Of a stretch of DNA of 64,000 bases, positions 34,666 to 43,726 are shown one piece after another (position 1 is the stretch's first letter; each line of letters begins with the position of its first letter). This stretch comes from Mesorhizobium sp. GbtcB19 (GTDB lineage: Bacteria; Pseudomonadota; Alphaproteobacteria; Rhizobiales; Rhizobiaceae), in contig NZ_JAGXJY010000007.1 in NCBI RefSeq assembly GCF_019091085.1, positions 186,001 through 250,000 on the forward strand, read 5' to 3'. The position numbers and the translations under genes were made by a program. The notes beneath the pieces were generated by a model, which searched no databases, was not told the origin of the DNA, and saw only the letters and a program-made list of their open reading frames with translations.

Positions 34666-35418
34666 ATGAGTTTTTTCGATGCCGCCTTGCTCTTTCTCGC
34701 GGGTTTTGTCTCCGGCGCGGTCAATGCCGTCGCCGGCGGCGGCACCTTCGTCACCTTCGGCGCCATGACGCTGGTCGGCGTGCCGCCGATCGTCGCCAAC
34801 GCCACCTCCTCGGTGACGCAGTTTCCCGGCTATATCACCTCGACGCTCGCCTATCTCGACGACATAAGGCATTTCTGGCGCCAGGCGCTGCTGCTTTGCG
34901 TGATCTCGGCCTTCGGCGCGCTGGCCGGCTCGCTCATCCTGCTTGCGCTCTCCAACCCGTCCTTCCGCGCGCTGGTGCCCTGGCTGCTGATCGCCGCGAC
35001 CGCGCTGTTCGCCGCCGGGCCATGGCTGAAGCCGACGGCCGGACCTGAACACCAGGCCTCGGTCGGCTCGCTCGCCGGATCGCTCGCCCAGTTCGCGACC
35101 TCCGTTTATGGCGGCTTTTTCGGCGCCGGCATGGGCGTGATGATGCTCGCCACTCTCGGCCTGACGCAGGCCGGCGACTACCACAAGCTCAATGCGCTGA
35201 AGAATATGCTGGCCGTGGTCATCGCGGCCATCGCCATCCTGGTCTTCGTCACCGGCGGGGTCGTCGCCTGGCCGCAGGCGATCGTCATGATCCCGGGCGG
35301 CGCGCTCGGCGGCTATGCCGGCGTCTGGATCGCCAAGCGCGTGCCGCAGGGCGTGGTGCGCGGCTTCGTCGTCGCCGTCGGCCTGTTCCTGGCGTTTTAC
35401 TATTTTACCAAGGGCTGA
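34666..35418 (+). CDS. TauE/SafE (TSUP) family permease
   Basis: This 250-residue inner-membrane protein has seven or eight helices of the sulfite exporter TauE/SafE family. It starts MSFFDAALLFLAGFVSGAVN, then AVAGGGTFVTFGAMTLVGVP, the first half-repeat, with the matching second half SVYGGFFGAGMGVMMLATLG. The inverted-repeat structure is intact. The natural substrate is probably a sulfur-containing anion or organic acid but cannot be specified. Confidence 0.92.
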   Translation: MSFFDAALLFLAGFVSGAVNAVAGGGTFVTFGAMTLVGVPPIVANATSSVTQFPGYITSTLAYLDDIRHFWRQALLLCVISAFGALAGSLILLALSNPSFRALVPWLLIAATALFAAGPWLKPTAGPEHQASVGSLAGSLAQFATSVYGGFFGAGMGVMMLATLGLTQAGDYHKLNALKNMLAVVIAAIAILVFVTGGVVAWPQAIVMIPGGALGGYAGVWIAKRVPQGVVRGFVVAVGLFLAFYYFTKG

Positions 35419-35512
35419 GAACTACGATCCCGAACCGCGGGACCGCGTAAGCGAAAAATGGGTACCGGTTTTCGGCGCAAGCCTTGGAGATCGGCTGAAA
35501 CGCCCATCGCGA

Positions 35513-35698
35513 TCGTCATCCATGGGCGGAGCAAGGAGCGAAGCGACGCGCGCAGACCCGAGGATCCATTCCGTGACGTCGAAGCGCTGCTCACGATGCA
35601 GAATTCTGCTCCGCTGCGTTCCACGGCTCAGGTCACGGAATGGATCCCAGGGTCTCCGCGACGCCGCTTCGCGGCTGCTCCGCCCGGGGATGACGAAG
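35513..35698. repeat. Family B palindromic repeat, copy 3
   Basis: TCGTCATCCATGGGCGGAGC...GATCCATTCCGTGACG and TCACGGAATGGATCCCAGGG...CGCCCGGGGATGACGA are the arms. The 361-base gap (35419-35779) also holds a family A remnant near 35445 (GCGAAAAATGGGTACCGGTT). No gene is visible. Confidence 0.85.
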
Positions 35699-35779
35699 TT
35701 GGGAGGCTTCAGCCAATCTCCAGTGTTTGTGCTGACGCTACAGAAATGGTTCGCCGGTTCCGTGAAACGGTGAACCGCT

Positions 35780-36475
35780 TTAGCGGGGCGGATCGTTCGC
35801 CAGCAGGTCCGGCCGCCGTTCCCTTGTCAGCTTCTCCGCCTCGGCGCGCCGCCATGCGGCAATCTTCTTGTGGTTGCCGGAGATCAGCACGTCCGGGATT
35901 TGCCGGCCCTCGAATTCCTGCGGCCGCGTATAGTGCGGATGCTCGAGCAGGCCGTTCTCGAAACTCTCTTCGTCGCCCGAGACCGCATTGCCCATGACGC
36001 CGGGCAAGAGCCGCACCACGGCGTCGAGCAGCACCAGCGCGGCCGGCTCGCCGCCGGACAGGATGAAATCGCCGACCGAGACTTCCTCCAGCCCGCGCGC
36101 CTCGATCAGCCGCTGGTCGACGCCTTCGAAGCGGCCGCACAGGATCACCGCGCCCGGGCCGTCGGCCAGTTCACGCACACGCGCCTGGGTCAACGGCTTG
36201 CCGCGTGGGCTCATCAGCAGGCGCGGGCGCGGATCGCCCGGCGGCGAGGCGTGGTCGATCGCCTTGGCCAGCACATCGGCGCGCATCACCATGCCGGCGC
36301 CGCCGCCGGCCGGCGTGTCGTCGACGGTGCGGTGCTTGTCGGTGGCGAAATCGCGGATCTGGATCGCTTCCAGCGACCATGTCCCGGCCTCCAGCGCGCG
36401 ACCGGCCAGCGACAGGCCGAGCGCGCCCGGGAACATCTCCGGATAGAGCGTCAGCACCGAGGCGGCAAAGCTCAA
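35780..36475 (-). CDS. trmD: tRNA (guanine-N1)-methyltransferase
   Basis: This 231-residue SPOUT-fold enzyme forms m1G37 in tRNA. It begins [20 protein letters not shown]. The knot region carries the motifs [20 protein letters not shown] and [20 protein letters not shown], then [17 protein letters not shown]. The start codon is TTG at 36475, overlapping the rimM stop as TTGA. The conserved [12 protein letters not shown] begins only six residues in, so no later start is possible. The C-terminal domain is complete. Confidence 0.95.
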   Translation of the reverse strand: MSFAASVLTLYPEMFPGALGLSLAGRALEAGTWSLEAIQIRDFATDKHRTVDDTPAGGGAGMVMRADVLAKAIDHASPPGDPRPRLLMSPRGKPLTQARVRELADGPGAVILCGRFEGVDQRLIEARGLEEVSVGDFILSGGEPAALVLLDAVVRLLPGVMGNAVSGDEESFENGLLEHPHYTRPQEFEGRQIPDVLISGNHKKIAAWRRAEAEKLTRERRPDLLANDPPR

Positions 36476-37071
36476 CGGTTGCCCCCGGCATCCTTCGGTC
36501 CGCGCGGCCTGCCTTTCGGGTCGAAGCCGGAACGGCCAGGCGCCGCGCCGTCTTCCTCATCCTCGACCAGGCCGGCCGCGGGCGGGTTGATCTCGACAAA
36601 ACCGTCGGCGATCGAGACGTGCGGCACCGCGGCCTGGGTGAACGGGATCAGCACACCCTTGCGGCCGGCAAGCGTGACGTCGAGGATGTCGCCGCCACCG
36701 AAATTATGCACGGCCACGACCTTGCCTATGACGCCGGTATCGTCCCTGACGTCGAGGCCGATGAGATCGGCGTGATAGAACTCGTCCTCCTCGCCATCGT
36801 CCGGTAGCACCGAGCGGTCGACGAAAAGCTCGGTGCCGGCCAAAGCCTCGGCGGCATTGCGGTCACCGACGCCCTTGAAGCGAACGACGACAACGGTGCC
36901 CGCCGGCCTGATATCGTTGATCTGGAAGGCGCGCCCGTCCTTGGCATAAAGCGGGCCGTAATCGGCCAGCGCCAGCGGATCGCCGGTGAAGGTTTTCACC
37001 CTGAGTTCGCCCTTGATGCCGTGGGCGGCACCGATGACGGCCATCTGTACGGGGTTTTCGGGCTTCGACAT
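36472..37071 (-). CDS. rimM: Ribosome maturation factor RimM
   Basis: This 199-residue RimM assists 30S assembly by binding S19. The N-terminal domain reads [20 protein letters not shown], and the C-terminal PRC-like barrel shows [20 protein letters not shown] and [15 protein letters not shown], then [11 protein letters not shown] 40-residue acidic and Gly/Pro-rich tail follows the barrel. The ATG at 37071 follows GGAAG. The rimM stop overlaps the trmD start, so the two are coupled. Confidence 0.95.
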   Translation of the reverse strand: MSKPENPVQMAVIGAAHGIKGELRVKTFTGDPLALADYGPLYAKDGRAFQINDIRPAGTVVVVRFKGVGDRNAAEALAGTELFVDRSVLPDDGEEDEFYHADLIGLDVRDDTGVIGKVVAVHNFGGGDILDVTLAGRKGVLIPFTQAAVPHVSIADGFVEINPPAAGLVEDEEDGAAPGRSGFDPKGRPRGPKDAGGNR

Positions 37072-37150
37072 GGCGGCGCTTCCTTTGCCCTGCTCTATCC
37101 CCCTCAATCTGTCATTTCAATGACCGCCTCTTCACCGCTTCCTAACCCGC

Positions 37151-38107
37151 ATGCCGGAAACTGCCGCCATGCAGGAATTCCTCATCCCGGCAAAACCCGA
37201 CCTTCAGATTGCGCGCGAGACCTGGCTGAAGACGCTGGCGCATGAACGCCGGCTGTCGCCGGAGACCGTCGAGGCCTATGAGCGCGATACTCGCCAGTTC
37301 CTGCATTTTTTGACCGACCATCTTGGCGGCGCGCCGGGCATTTCGGATATCGCCGACCTGCGCCCGGCCGATTTGCGCGGCTTCCTCGCCGCGCGGCGCA
37401 ACGCCGGCGCCGGTGCCCGCACGCTGGGGCGCGGCCTTGCCGGCATCCGCTCGCTGCTGCGCTTTCTTGAAAAACGCGGGCTGGTCAACGCGGCGGGTGC
37501 GGCGGCCCTGCGCGCGCCGCGACAACCGAAATCGCTGCCCAAGCCCCTGACGGCAAGCGACGCCAGGCAGGTGGTGGCGGTGGAGGGGCAACTGGCGGAA
37601 GAACCCTGGATCGCCGCCCGCAACGCCGCGGTGCTGACGCTGCTCTACGGTTCCGGCCTGCGCATCTCAGAGGCGCTTGGCCTGGCCGGAGCCGACCTTG
37701 CTTCAGCAGACGACACCGTGCTGCGCGTTACCGGCAAGGGCGGCAAGACACGGCTGGTGCCGGTGCTGCCGGTGGCCCGCAACGCGGTCGCCGAATACCG
37801 CCGTCTCTGCCCTTTCCACATCGACCCCAAGTGCCTTTTGTTCCGCGGCGCCCGTGGCGGACCGCTCAACCCGGCCATCATCCAGCGCGAGATGGCGAAG
37901 CTGCGCTCGGCGCTCAACCTGCCGGACACGGCGACGCCGCACGCCTTGCGGCATTCCTTCGCCACGCACCTGCTCGGCCGTGGCGGCGACTTGCGCACCA
38001 TCCAGGAACTGCTCGGCCACGCCAGCCTGTCGACCACCCAGATCTATACCGGCGTCGACACCGCAAGGCTGCTCGACATCTACGAGAAGGCGCATCCCCG
38101 CGCCTGA
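37151..38107 (+). CDS. xerC: Tyrosine recombinase XerC
   Basis: This 318-residue recombinase resolves chromosome dimers at dif together with XerD and FtsK. The N-terminal SAM-like domain (about 20-110) contains RLSPETVEAYERDTRQFLHF. The catalytic domain shows Arg in LYGSGLRISEALGLAG, Lys in VTGKGGKTRLVPV, HALRHSFATHLLGRGGDLRT, LLGHASLSTTQIYTGV with the nucleophile Tyr, and a normal C-terminus. The start is either 37151 or the ATG at 37169, which has GGAAA upstream. It stands alone, divergent from rimM. Confidence 0.93.
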   Translation: MPETAAMQEFLIPAKPDLQIARETWLKTLAHERRLSPETVEAYERDTRQFLHFLTDHLGGAPGISDIADLRPADLRGFLAARRNAGAGARTLGRGLAGIRSLLRFLEKRGLVNAAGAAALRAPRQPKSLPKPLTASDARQVVAVEGQLAEEPWIAARNAAVLTLLYGSGLRISEALGLAGADLASADDTVLRVTGKGGKTRLVPVLPVARNAVAEYRRLCPFHIDPKCLLFRGARGGPLNPAIIQREMAKLRSALNLPDTATPHALRHSFATHLLGRGGDLRTIQELLGHASLSTTQIYTGVDTARLLDIYEKAHPRA

Positions 38108-38117
38108 GTCCCTGACT

Positions 38118-38301
38118 TCGTCATACTAGGGCGAAGCAGGAGCGAAGCTCCGTCGCGGAGACCCTAGTATCCATGCCGTGACCTCGGCGCCCCGCAACGG
38201 TGCAGAATTCTGGATCGCCGCATTCCACGACTCAGGCAACGGAATGGATCCTCGGGTCTGCGCGCGTCGCTTCGCTCCTTGCTCCGCCCGTGGATGACGA
38301 C
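38118..38301. repeat. Family B palindromic repeat, copy 4
   Basis: TCGTCATACTAGGGCGAAGC...ATCCATGCCGTGACC on the left and ACGGAATGGATCCTCGGGTC...GCCCGTGGATGACG on the right. It starts 10 bases after the xerC stop and covers much of the 328-base gap before the TraB/GumN gene. Confidence 0.8.
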
Positions 38302-38435
38302 GCGATGGGTGTTTCAGCCAATCGTCAAGGTTTTCGATCCGACAACCCGAGCGAACGTCAAAGCTTACCGGACCGGAAACAATTTCATTCTCTCGATTAA
38401 CCGTTTTGCCGCTTTTCAGCGCTAAGACGCTTCTC

Positions 38436-39500
38436 ATGAAACGCGTCATCGCCATCGCCGACCGCGCGGCCCTTGTCTCGTTGAAGCTGCTGGCAGCGCT
38501 CAACCTGCTGTTTTTCCTGTCTTTCCTCGTCGTTCTGCTGCTCGCCGGCCGGGCGCATGCCGAAGTGCCCAATTGCGCCGGCACCGATCTTTTGACCGCG
38601 CTCGAAAAGAGCGATCCCGCCGCCTTCAAGAAGGTCGGGACCGAAGCGGCGGCCGTTCCCAACGGCAAGGGCCTGTTGTGGAAGCTGGAGAAGCCGGGCG
38701 AGAAGCCGTCCTACCTGTTCGGCACCATGCACATGACCGACACGCGCGTCACCACGCTGCCGGCCGCCGCCCAAAAAGCCTATGACGGCGCCGGCACCAT
38801 CATCATCGAGACCACCGATGCGATGGACAAGGCCAAGATGATGGCGGCGATGGCCAGCGAGCCCGCCCTGATGATGTTCACCGACAACACCACGCTCTCG
38901 TCGCTGCTGTCGCCCGACGATGCGGCGGCGCTGAACAAGGGGCTCGACGCCCGCGGCATTCCACCGGCGACGGTCGCCAAGATGAAGCCGTGGATCCTGT
39001 CGGCGATGATGGCGCTGCCGGCCTGCGAGGTGGCGCGCCAGGCCGCCGGCGAGCCCGTGCTGGACGTCAAGCTCGCTTCGGACGCCAAGGTTTTGGGCAA
39101 GGACGTCGAAGGGCTCGAAACCGCTGTCGATCAGCTGCGCGCCATGGCCTCGCTGCCGCTCGAATTCCACATGAAGAGCCTTGTCGAGACGATGAAGCTC
39201 GGTGACAAGGTGAATGACGTCAACGAGACCATGATCGTGCTCTACCAGCACGGCGATACCGGGATGTTCTGGCCGCTGCTTCGGGCCGTGATGCCCGGTT
39301 CCGCGAACGACCCGGCCGGCGACGCTGCCTTCGAGCAGACCATGATCACCGCGCGCAACAAGGTGATGGCGGCGCATGCCGGTCCGATTTTGGCCAAGGG
39401 CAACGTCTTCATGGCGGTTGGCGCCATGCATCTGCCCGGTCCGGAAGGACTGGTCGAGGATTTTCGCAAGGCAGGGTATACTGTTACCGTCGTCAACTGA
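38436..39500 (+). CDS. TraB/GumN family protein
   Basis: This 354-residue protein has a membrane helix near residues 12-36 (signal or anchor, ending GRAHA). The TraB/GumN domain starts with the conserved LFGTMHMTDTRVTTLP and ends with NVFMAVGAMHLPGPEGLVED and FRKAGYTVTVV, the two hallmarks of the family. The GTMH His, the GAMH His and the central Glu-rich segment may bind metal, since related proteins are metal-dependent peptidases. In rhizobia these are uncharacterised. An ATG at 38406 is also in frame. Confidence 0.9.
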   Translation: MKRVIAIADRAALVSLKLLAALNLLFFLSFLVVLLLAGRAHAEVPNCAGTDLLTALEKSDPAAFKKVGTEAAAVPNGKGLLWKLEKPGEKPSYLFGTMHMTDTRVTTLPAAAQKAYDGAGTIIIETTDAMDKAKMMAAMASEPALMMFTDNTTLSSLLSPDDAAALNKGLDARGIPPATVAKMKPWILSAMMALPACEVARQAAGEPVLDVKLASDAKVLGKDVEGLETAVDQLRAMASLPLEFHMKSLVETMKLGDKVNDVNETMIVLYQHGDTGMFWPLLRAVMPGSANDPAGDAAFEQTMITARNKVMAAHAGPILAKGNVFMAVGAMHLPGPEGLVEDFRKAGYTVTVVN

Positions 39501-39632
39501 GTCGCCTGGCGATTGGCGGGCCCGAAAACGCCGGTTTTTCAGCGCTTTCGGTCCGTCCGTGTGAAACCCATTGCGGGATCCGCGCGTTGATGGCTGTTAT
39601 TTTGATGCTTTCATCCAAGGAGGACACGTTTC

Positions 39633-39971
39633 ATGGCGAACCCTAACGACCCCTTCACCCCTTCGAGCACGCCTCCCACGTCGGGTGGCGGCGGTAGCGG
39701 GTGGCTGATCGCCCTAGTTGTCATTATCCTGGCCATTGTTGCGTATTATGTCTTTGGCAGAAGCGGCGGCGAGCATGCCCCGGCCCCGGCTGAGCCGCCG
39801 GCCGCCAGCACGCCGGCTCCGGCTCCTGCAACGCCGGCTCCCGCGCCGGCACCAGCACCAGCACCAGCACCAGCGCCCGCTCCAGCGCCAGCGCCAGCCC
39901 CGGCTCCCGCACCCGCGCCGGCCCCTGCGCCCGCTCCGGCTCCTGCACCGGCACCTGCGCCCGCCCAGTAA
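39633..39971 (+). CDS. Single-pass membrane protein with Pro-Ala repeat tail
   Basis: This 112-residue protein has a short N-terminus (MANPNDPFTPSSTPPTSGGG), one membrane helix (about residues 24-41, LIALVVIILAIVAYYVFGRS) and a C-terminal tail that is almost purely Pro-Ala dipeptide (residues about 50-112). The tail should be extended and span part of the periplasm or cell wall. A GGAGG-like ribosome binding site precedes the ATG and a strong terminator follows. The repeat length probably varies between strains. I know of no function. Confidence 0.82.
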   Translation: MANPNDPFTPSSTPPTSGGGGSGWLIALVVIILAIVAYYVFGRSGGEHAPAPAEPPAASTPAPAPATPAPAPAPAPAPAPAPAPAPAPAPAPAPAPAPAPAPAPAPAPAPAQ

Positions 39972-39992
39972 TCGGGCTACAGCTTGACGACG

Positions 39993-40021
39993 AACGGCCC
40001 GCCGAAAGGCGGGCCGTTTTT
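39993..40021 (+). terminator. Rho-independent terminator after the Pro-Ala protein gene
   Basis: The eleven-base stem AACGGCCCGCC / GGCGGGCCGTT encloses a GAAA tetraloop and is followed by a T run. It lies 21 bases after the stop of the plus-strand gene. Confidence 0.9.
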
Positions 40022-40040
40022 GTTTGGGGTAACCGCGCCT

Positions 40041-40199
40041 TCGTCATCCTCGGGCTTGACCCGAGGATCCATGCCGTGACCTCCGTCACAAACGCGACGG
40101 TGCAGAATCCTGTAATCGTTGCAACGCCTTAGCGTCACGGAATGGATCCTAGGGTCTGCGCGCGTCGCTTCGCTCCTTGCTCCGTCCTAGGATGACGAA
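40041..40199. repeat. Family B palindromic repeat, copy 5
   Basis: TCGTCATCCTCGGGCTTGAC...GGATCCATGCCGTGACC and CACGGAATGGATCCTAGGGT...TCCGTCCTAGGATGACGA form the arms. It fills the gap between the terminator and the lpdA stop. Confidence 0.8.
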
Positions 40200-40226
40200 C
40201 TCGCGAGCGTTCGGCGCCAATCGCGA

Positions 40227-41633
40227 TCAAATATGGATGGGCTTGAAGAATGTCGCCAGCGCCGCTTCCTTCACCGCTTCCGACATCGTCGGGTGCGCGT
40301 GGCAGGTGCGGGCGAGGTCTTCCGAGGAGCCGCCGAATTCCATCAGCACCGCCGCCTCATGGATCATCTCGCCGGCGCCGAAGCCGACGATATGGACGCC
40401 GAGCACGCGGTCGCTGGTCTTGTCGGCCAGGATCTTCACGAAACCGTCGGTATGCAGCATGGCGCGCGCGCGGCCGTTGGCGCTGAACGGAAACTTGCCG
40501 ACCTTGTAGTCGATGCCGGCCTTTTTCAGCTCCTCTTCGGTCTTGCCGACCGAGGCGATTTCCGGGCTGGTGTAGACGACGCTCGGGATGACGTCATAGT
40601 TCACATGACCGGCCTGGCCGGCGATCGTCTCGGCCACGGCCACGCCCTCGTCCTCGGCCTTGTGCGCCAGCATCGGCCCGGCAATGACGTCGCCGATGGC
40701 ATAAATACCCGGAACGTTGGTCCGCAGATGCCCGTCGGTCTTGACCCGGCCGCGCTCGTCCATCTCGACGCCGGCTTCCTTCAGTCCCAGGCTATCAGCG
40801 TATGGGCGGCGGCCGGTGGAGACCAACACCACATCGGCCTCGATGGTTTCGGCGGCGCCGCCCTTGACCGGCTCGAAGGTGACCGTCGCACCCTTCTTGG
40901 CCTTGGCGACGCCGGTAACCTTGGCGCCGAGCTTGAACTCGAAGCCCTGCTTGGACAACAGCCGCTGGAATTGCTTCGAGACCTCGCCATCCATGCCGCC
41001 TAGGATGTTGTCGAGGAACTCGACGACAGTGACCTTGGCACCGAGCCTGGCCCAGACCGAACCGAGTTCCAGTCCGATGACGCCGCCGCCGACCACCACG
41101 AGATTGGCGGGCACCTTGGCCAGCGACAGCGCGCCGGTGGAGGACACGATCACCTTCTCGTCGAAATCGACCTTGACGCCCGGGATGCCGGCAACATCCG
41201 AGCCGGTGGCGATGACGATGTTCTTGGCCTCGATCTCCTCGACCTTGCCGTCCTCGCCGGTCACCGAAACCTTGCCGGCGCCGACCACCTTGCCGGTGCC
41301 GCGGAAGCTGTCGATCTTGTTCTTCTTGAACAGGAAGGCGACGCCGTTGACGTTTGACGCCACCGTCGTGTCCTTGTGCGCCATCATCTTTTTCAGATTG
41401 AGCTTTGGCGCCGGGATCTCGACGCCCAGCGTATCGAAGGCATGTCCGGCCTCTGCGAACATCTCGGAAGCGTAGAGCAGCGCCTTCGACGGGATGCAGC
41501 CGATGTTGAGGCAGGTGCCGCCGAAGGTGGCGTTCTTCTCGACCACCGCCGTCTTCAGGCCGAGCTGCGCCGCCTTGATGGCACAGACATAGCCGCCCGG
41601 TCCCGATCCGATGATTACGACGTCATAAGCCAT
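40227..41633 (-). CDS. lpdA: Dihydrolipoyl dehydrogenase (E3)
   Basis: This 468-residue E3 flavoprotein reoxidises dihydrolipoamide with NAD+ for the 2-oxoglutarate dehydrogenase complex. The FAD motif is [20 protein letters not shown], the redox disulfide is in [16 protein letters not shown], the NAD motif is [20 protein letters not shown], and the C-terminal active-site base is in HAHPTMSEA. It ends the long mdh-suc operon. An SDR gene stands 24 bases upstream. Confidence 0.97.
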   Translation of the reverse strand: MAYDVVIIGSGPGGYVCAIKAAQLGLKTAVVEKNATFGGTCLNIGCIPSKALLYASEMFAEAGHAFDTLGVEIPAPKLNLKKMMAHKDTTVASNVNGVAFLFKKNKIDSFRGTGKVVGAGKVSVTGEDGKVEEIEAKNIVIATGSDVAGIPGVKVDFDEKVIVSSTGALSLAKVPANLVVVGGGVIGLELGSVWARLGAKVTVVEFLDNILGGMDGEVSKQFQRLLSKQGFEFKLGAKVTGVAKAKKGATVTFEPVKGGAAETIEADVVLVSTGRRPYADSLGLKEAGVEMDERGRVKTDGHLRTNVPGIYAIGDVIAGPMLAHKAEDEGVAVAETIAGQAGHVNYDVIPSVVYTSPEIASVGKTEEELKKAGIDYKVGKFPFSANGRARAMLHTDGFVKILADKTSDRVLGVHIVGFGAGEMIHEAAVLMEFGGSSEDLARTCHAHPTMSEAVKEAALATFFKPIHI

Positions 41634-41657
41634 GATGGTGTCCTTCTGGTCTGGCCT

Positions 41658-42413
41658 TCAACGGCCGCCGCTCACATTGAGGATCGCGCCCGTTATATAG
41701 GAGGCCGCGTCCGACAGAAGATAGAGAACCGCGCTGGCGACTTCATCCGCCGTGCCCGCGCGTTTCATCGGCAGCAGATCCTGCAGCCGCGCCACCCGGT
41801 CCGGCTGGCCGCCCGAAGCGTGGATTTCGGTCTCGGTGATGCCGGGGCTGACCGCGTTGACGCGGATACCTTCCAGCGCGACTTCACGCGCAAGCCCGAC
41901 GGTCAGCGTGTCGATCGCGCCCTTGGAGGCGGCGTAGTCGACATATTCGCCAGGCGAGCCGAGCCTGGCGGCAGCGGACGAGATGTTGACGATGGCGCCG
42001 CCCTTGCCGCCATGCCGCGTCGACATGCGCTTCACCGCTTCGCGTGCGCACAGGAACGAGCCGACGACGTTGATGCGCATCATGCGCTCGACCCGCTCCG
42101 TGCTCATCTCGTCGACGCGCGCCTTGAGGTCGACGATGCCCGCATTGTTGACGAAGGCATCGAGCCGGTCGAAGGCCCGGTCCACCGCCTCGAACATCGC
42201 GAGGACATCGGCTTCGCTGCCGACATCGCCCTTGACCGCGAAGGCATCGCCGCCGGCGGCCTTGAGCTCGCCGACCAGCGCATCGGCCGCCGCCTGGTTG
42301 GAAACGTAATTGACCGCTACGCGGTAGCCGGCCTCACTCGCCTGGCGGCAGATGGCGGCGCCGATGCCGCGGCTGCCGCCGGTGACCAGCAGCGTCTTCT
42401 TGTCCGCGCTCAT
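41658..42413 (-). CDS. SDR family NAD(P)-dependent oxidoreductase in the suc operon
   Basis: This 251-residue short-chain dehydrogenase has the cofactor motif LLVTGGSRGIGAAICRQASE, NNAGI at about residue 90, a serine segment GAIVNISSAAAR and the catalytic YVDYAASKGA. The Gly-Gly-Ser-Arg region suggests NADP preference. Its ATG overlaps the stop of the preceding exported-protein gene by four bases, and lpdA follows 24 bases later. The substrate is unknown. Proteins of this subgroup resemble glucose/3-oxoacyl reductases, but position in the operon is the only hint. Confidence 0.92.
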   Translation of the reverse strand: MSADKKTLLVTGGSRGIGAAICRQASEAGYRVAVNYVSNQAAADALVGELKAAGGDAFAVKGDVGSEADVLAMFEAVDRAFDRLDAFVNNAGIVDLKARVDEMSTERVERMMRINVVGSFLCAREAVKRMSTRHGGKGGAIVNISSAAARLGSPGEYVDYAASKGAIDTLTVGLAREVALEGIRVNAVSPGITETEIHASGGQPDRVARLQDLLPMKRAGTADEVASAVLYLLSDAASYITGAILNVSGGR

Positions 42414-42925
42414 TCCTGGCAGCCTTTCAGCACGAAGATGTCCCATGGCACTTTCGAAAAGCCGGCGGGACCATAGGCGGCCGACATTTCGAGCGACGGC
42501 CCGAGATCGGGCAAGATCAGGCTTTTCGGCGCGTCGGCGCCTTCGGCCGGCAACAGCCCGACGCCGCCCTTGTCATCGGCGCTGTAGATGACGCCTTCCC
42601 AGACCGTGCAGGCGGCGAGCTCGTCGCCGGTGACGTCGCCGGTCGGGCATTTGTACATCAGCGAGCCATGCGGCCGCGCGGCCGAGCCCTCGGTCCACAT
42701 GCCGATACCCTCGAGCACGACATTGTTGTCGAGGATCATGCGGAAGGCATTGGTGATCGTCGCCGACGTGCCGGCCGGCGTGAAGTCGATCTCGGCGCCG
42801 CTTTTTGCCTCGCCATAGACGGCAAGCTGGATCGGGCAGGCGGCGTGGGCGCCGGACGTCGCGACTGTAAGCGCCAGCGACCCGGCCATAAATCCGATCA
42901 AGGGCGAGGAGGCATTCGTCATCAT
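42410..42925 (-). CDS. Exported protein of unknown function in the suc operon
   Basis: This 171-residue protein has a Sec signal (MMTNASSPLIGFMAGSLALT, then VATSGAHAA, cleavage near residue 28). The mature part of about 142 residues is acidic with four Cys (Cys30, then in MYKCPT, LAACTVW and LKGCQE) that could form two disulfides. I do not recognise a domain. Its ATG overlaps the stop of the DUF4241 gene, and its stop overlaps the SDR ATG, so it is tightly coupled to both. Confidence 0.82.
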   Translation of the reverse strand: MMTNASSPLIGFMAGSLALTVATSGAHAACPIQLAVYGEAKSGAEIDFTPAGTSATITNAFRMILDNNVVLEGIGMWTEGSAARPHGSLMYKCPTGDVTGDELAACTVWEGVIYSADDKGGVGLLPAEGADAPKSLILPDLGPSLEMSAAYGPAGFSKVPWDIFVLKGCQE

Positions 42926-43710
42926 TTGGCCGGGTCGCTCTCGCGGCCGTCGGCGTTTTCGAGCACGCCGAAATCGGTCATCAGCACCACCGGCTCGCCC
43001 GCCGCGTCCAGCCCCCAGAAGGACGGGTAGAAGCCATCGCCCCAGCCGCTCCAGAACATCGCGATGTTGACCGGATTGCCGGCGTCCGGATGGTGCATGA
43101 CGAACCGGTCCTGGTTGGGCGCGAACTCGGCTGCCAGCACGTCGTCATAATAATTCTGATCCGGTTTGAGCTTGTTCTGCGCCGCCGTCATCAAGGCCAT
43201 CGCCGCCTTGTCCATGAACGAACCTAGGCCGGCATCGACGGGATAGCCGAAGATTTCGTCGCCGTTCAGCGTCGAAACATCCTGCCCGGGCAGGAGGGCG
43301 AGTTCCCAGCGCACCGGCACGCCGGAACGGAAGCGCAGGAATGCCGCCGCGACGCGGCCCTGCGCCTCGAACAGCGTGACCGGGTAGCGCCCGGGCTTCA
43401 CCCTGCGGGCCAGCGCCGGCCAGTCGTCATCCGTGATCAGCGGATCGCAGGCGAGGATCTCGCCGGTCGGCAATTCGAGCTCGCCGATCCGTGTGACGGT
43501 GATCTTGCGTTCCGCCAACTGCAGGTCGGAGAGCGCGAAGATGCCGAAATTGCTGCTCGCCGTCGCCGGGTCCCAGTCGGCGGCGATGGCCAGCGACGGG
43601 ACGGCGGCTGCCGAGATGCCAAGCGGGACGATGCCGCGTCGGAAAACCCGCATAGAGCTCCGCGCCATCCGGCCGAGCTTGAAGCCGATCCCGTCCAGCC
43701 AGCCGCTCAC
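42922..43710 (-). CDS. DUF4241 domain protein in the suc operon
   Basis: This protein of up to 262 residues begins at a GTG at 43710, although ATG codons at 43668 and 43653 are also in frame; the last would make the signal peptide MRVFRRGIVPLGISAAAVPS, then LAIAADW. The DUF4241 features are the VKPGRYPVTLFEAQ segment and GYPVDAGLGSFMDKAAM, both read with confidence. The protein is probably exported. The sucB stop is 16 bases upstream and the next gene's start overlaps its stop by four bases. The function is unknown. Confidence 0.85.
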   Translation of the reverse strand: MSGWLDGIGFKLGRMARSSMRVFRRGIVPLGISAAAVPSLAIAADWDPATASSNFGIFALSDLQLAERKITVTRIGELELPTGEILACDPLITDDDWPALARRVKPGRYPVTLFEAQGRVAAAFLRFRSGVPVRWELALLPGQDVSTLNGDEIFGYPVDAGLGSFMDKAAMALMTAAQNKLKPDQNYYDDVLAAEFAPNQDRFVMHHPDAGNPVNIAMFWSGWGDGFYPSFWGLDAAGEPVVLMTDFGVLENADGRESDPAK

Positions 43711-43726
43711 GGCGCGCTCGGCCCGA

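Noticed and set aside
39830..39960. Short tandem repeats that might look like a CRISPR array
   Set aside because: They are Pro-Ala codons within one reading frame with no spacers of constant length.
16221..40199. Family B repeats as insertion sequences
   Set aside because: They are under 190 bases, carry no transposase frame, and I cannot see target duplications around them.
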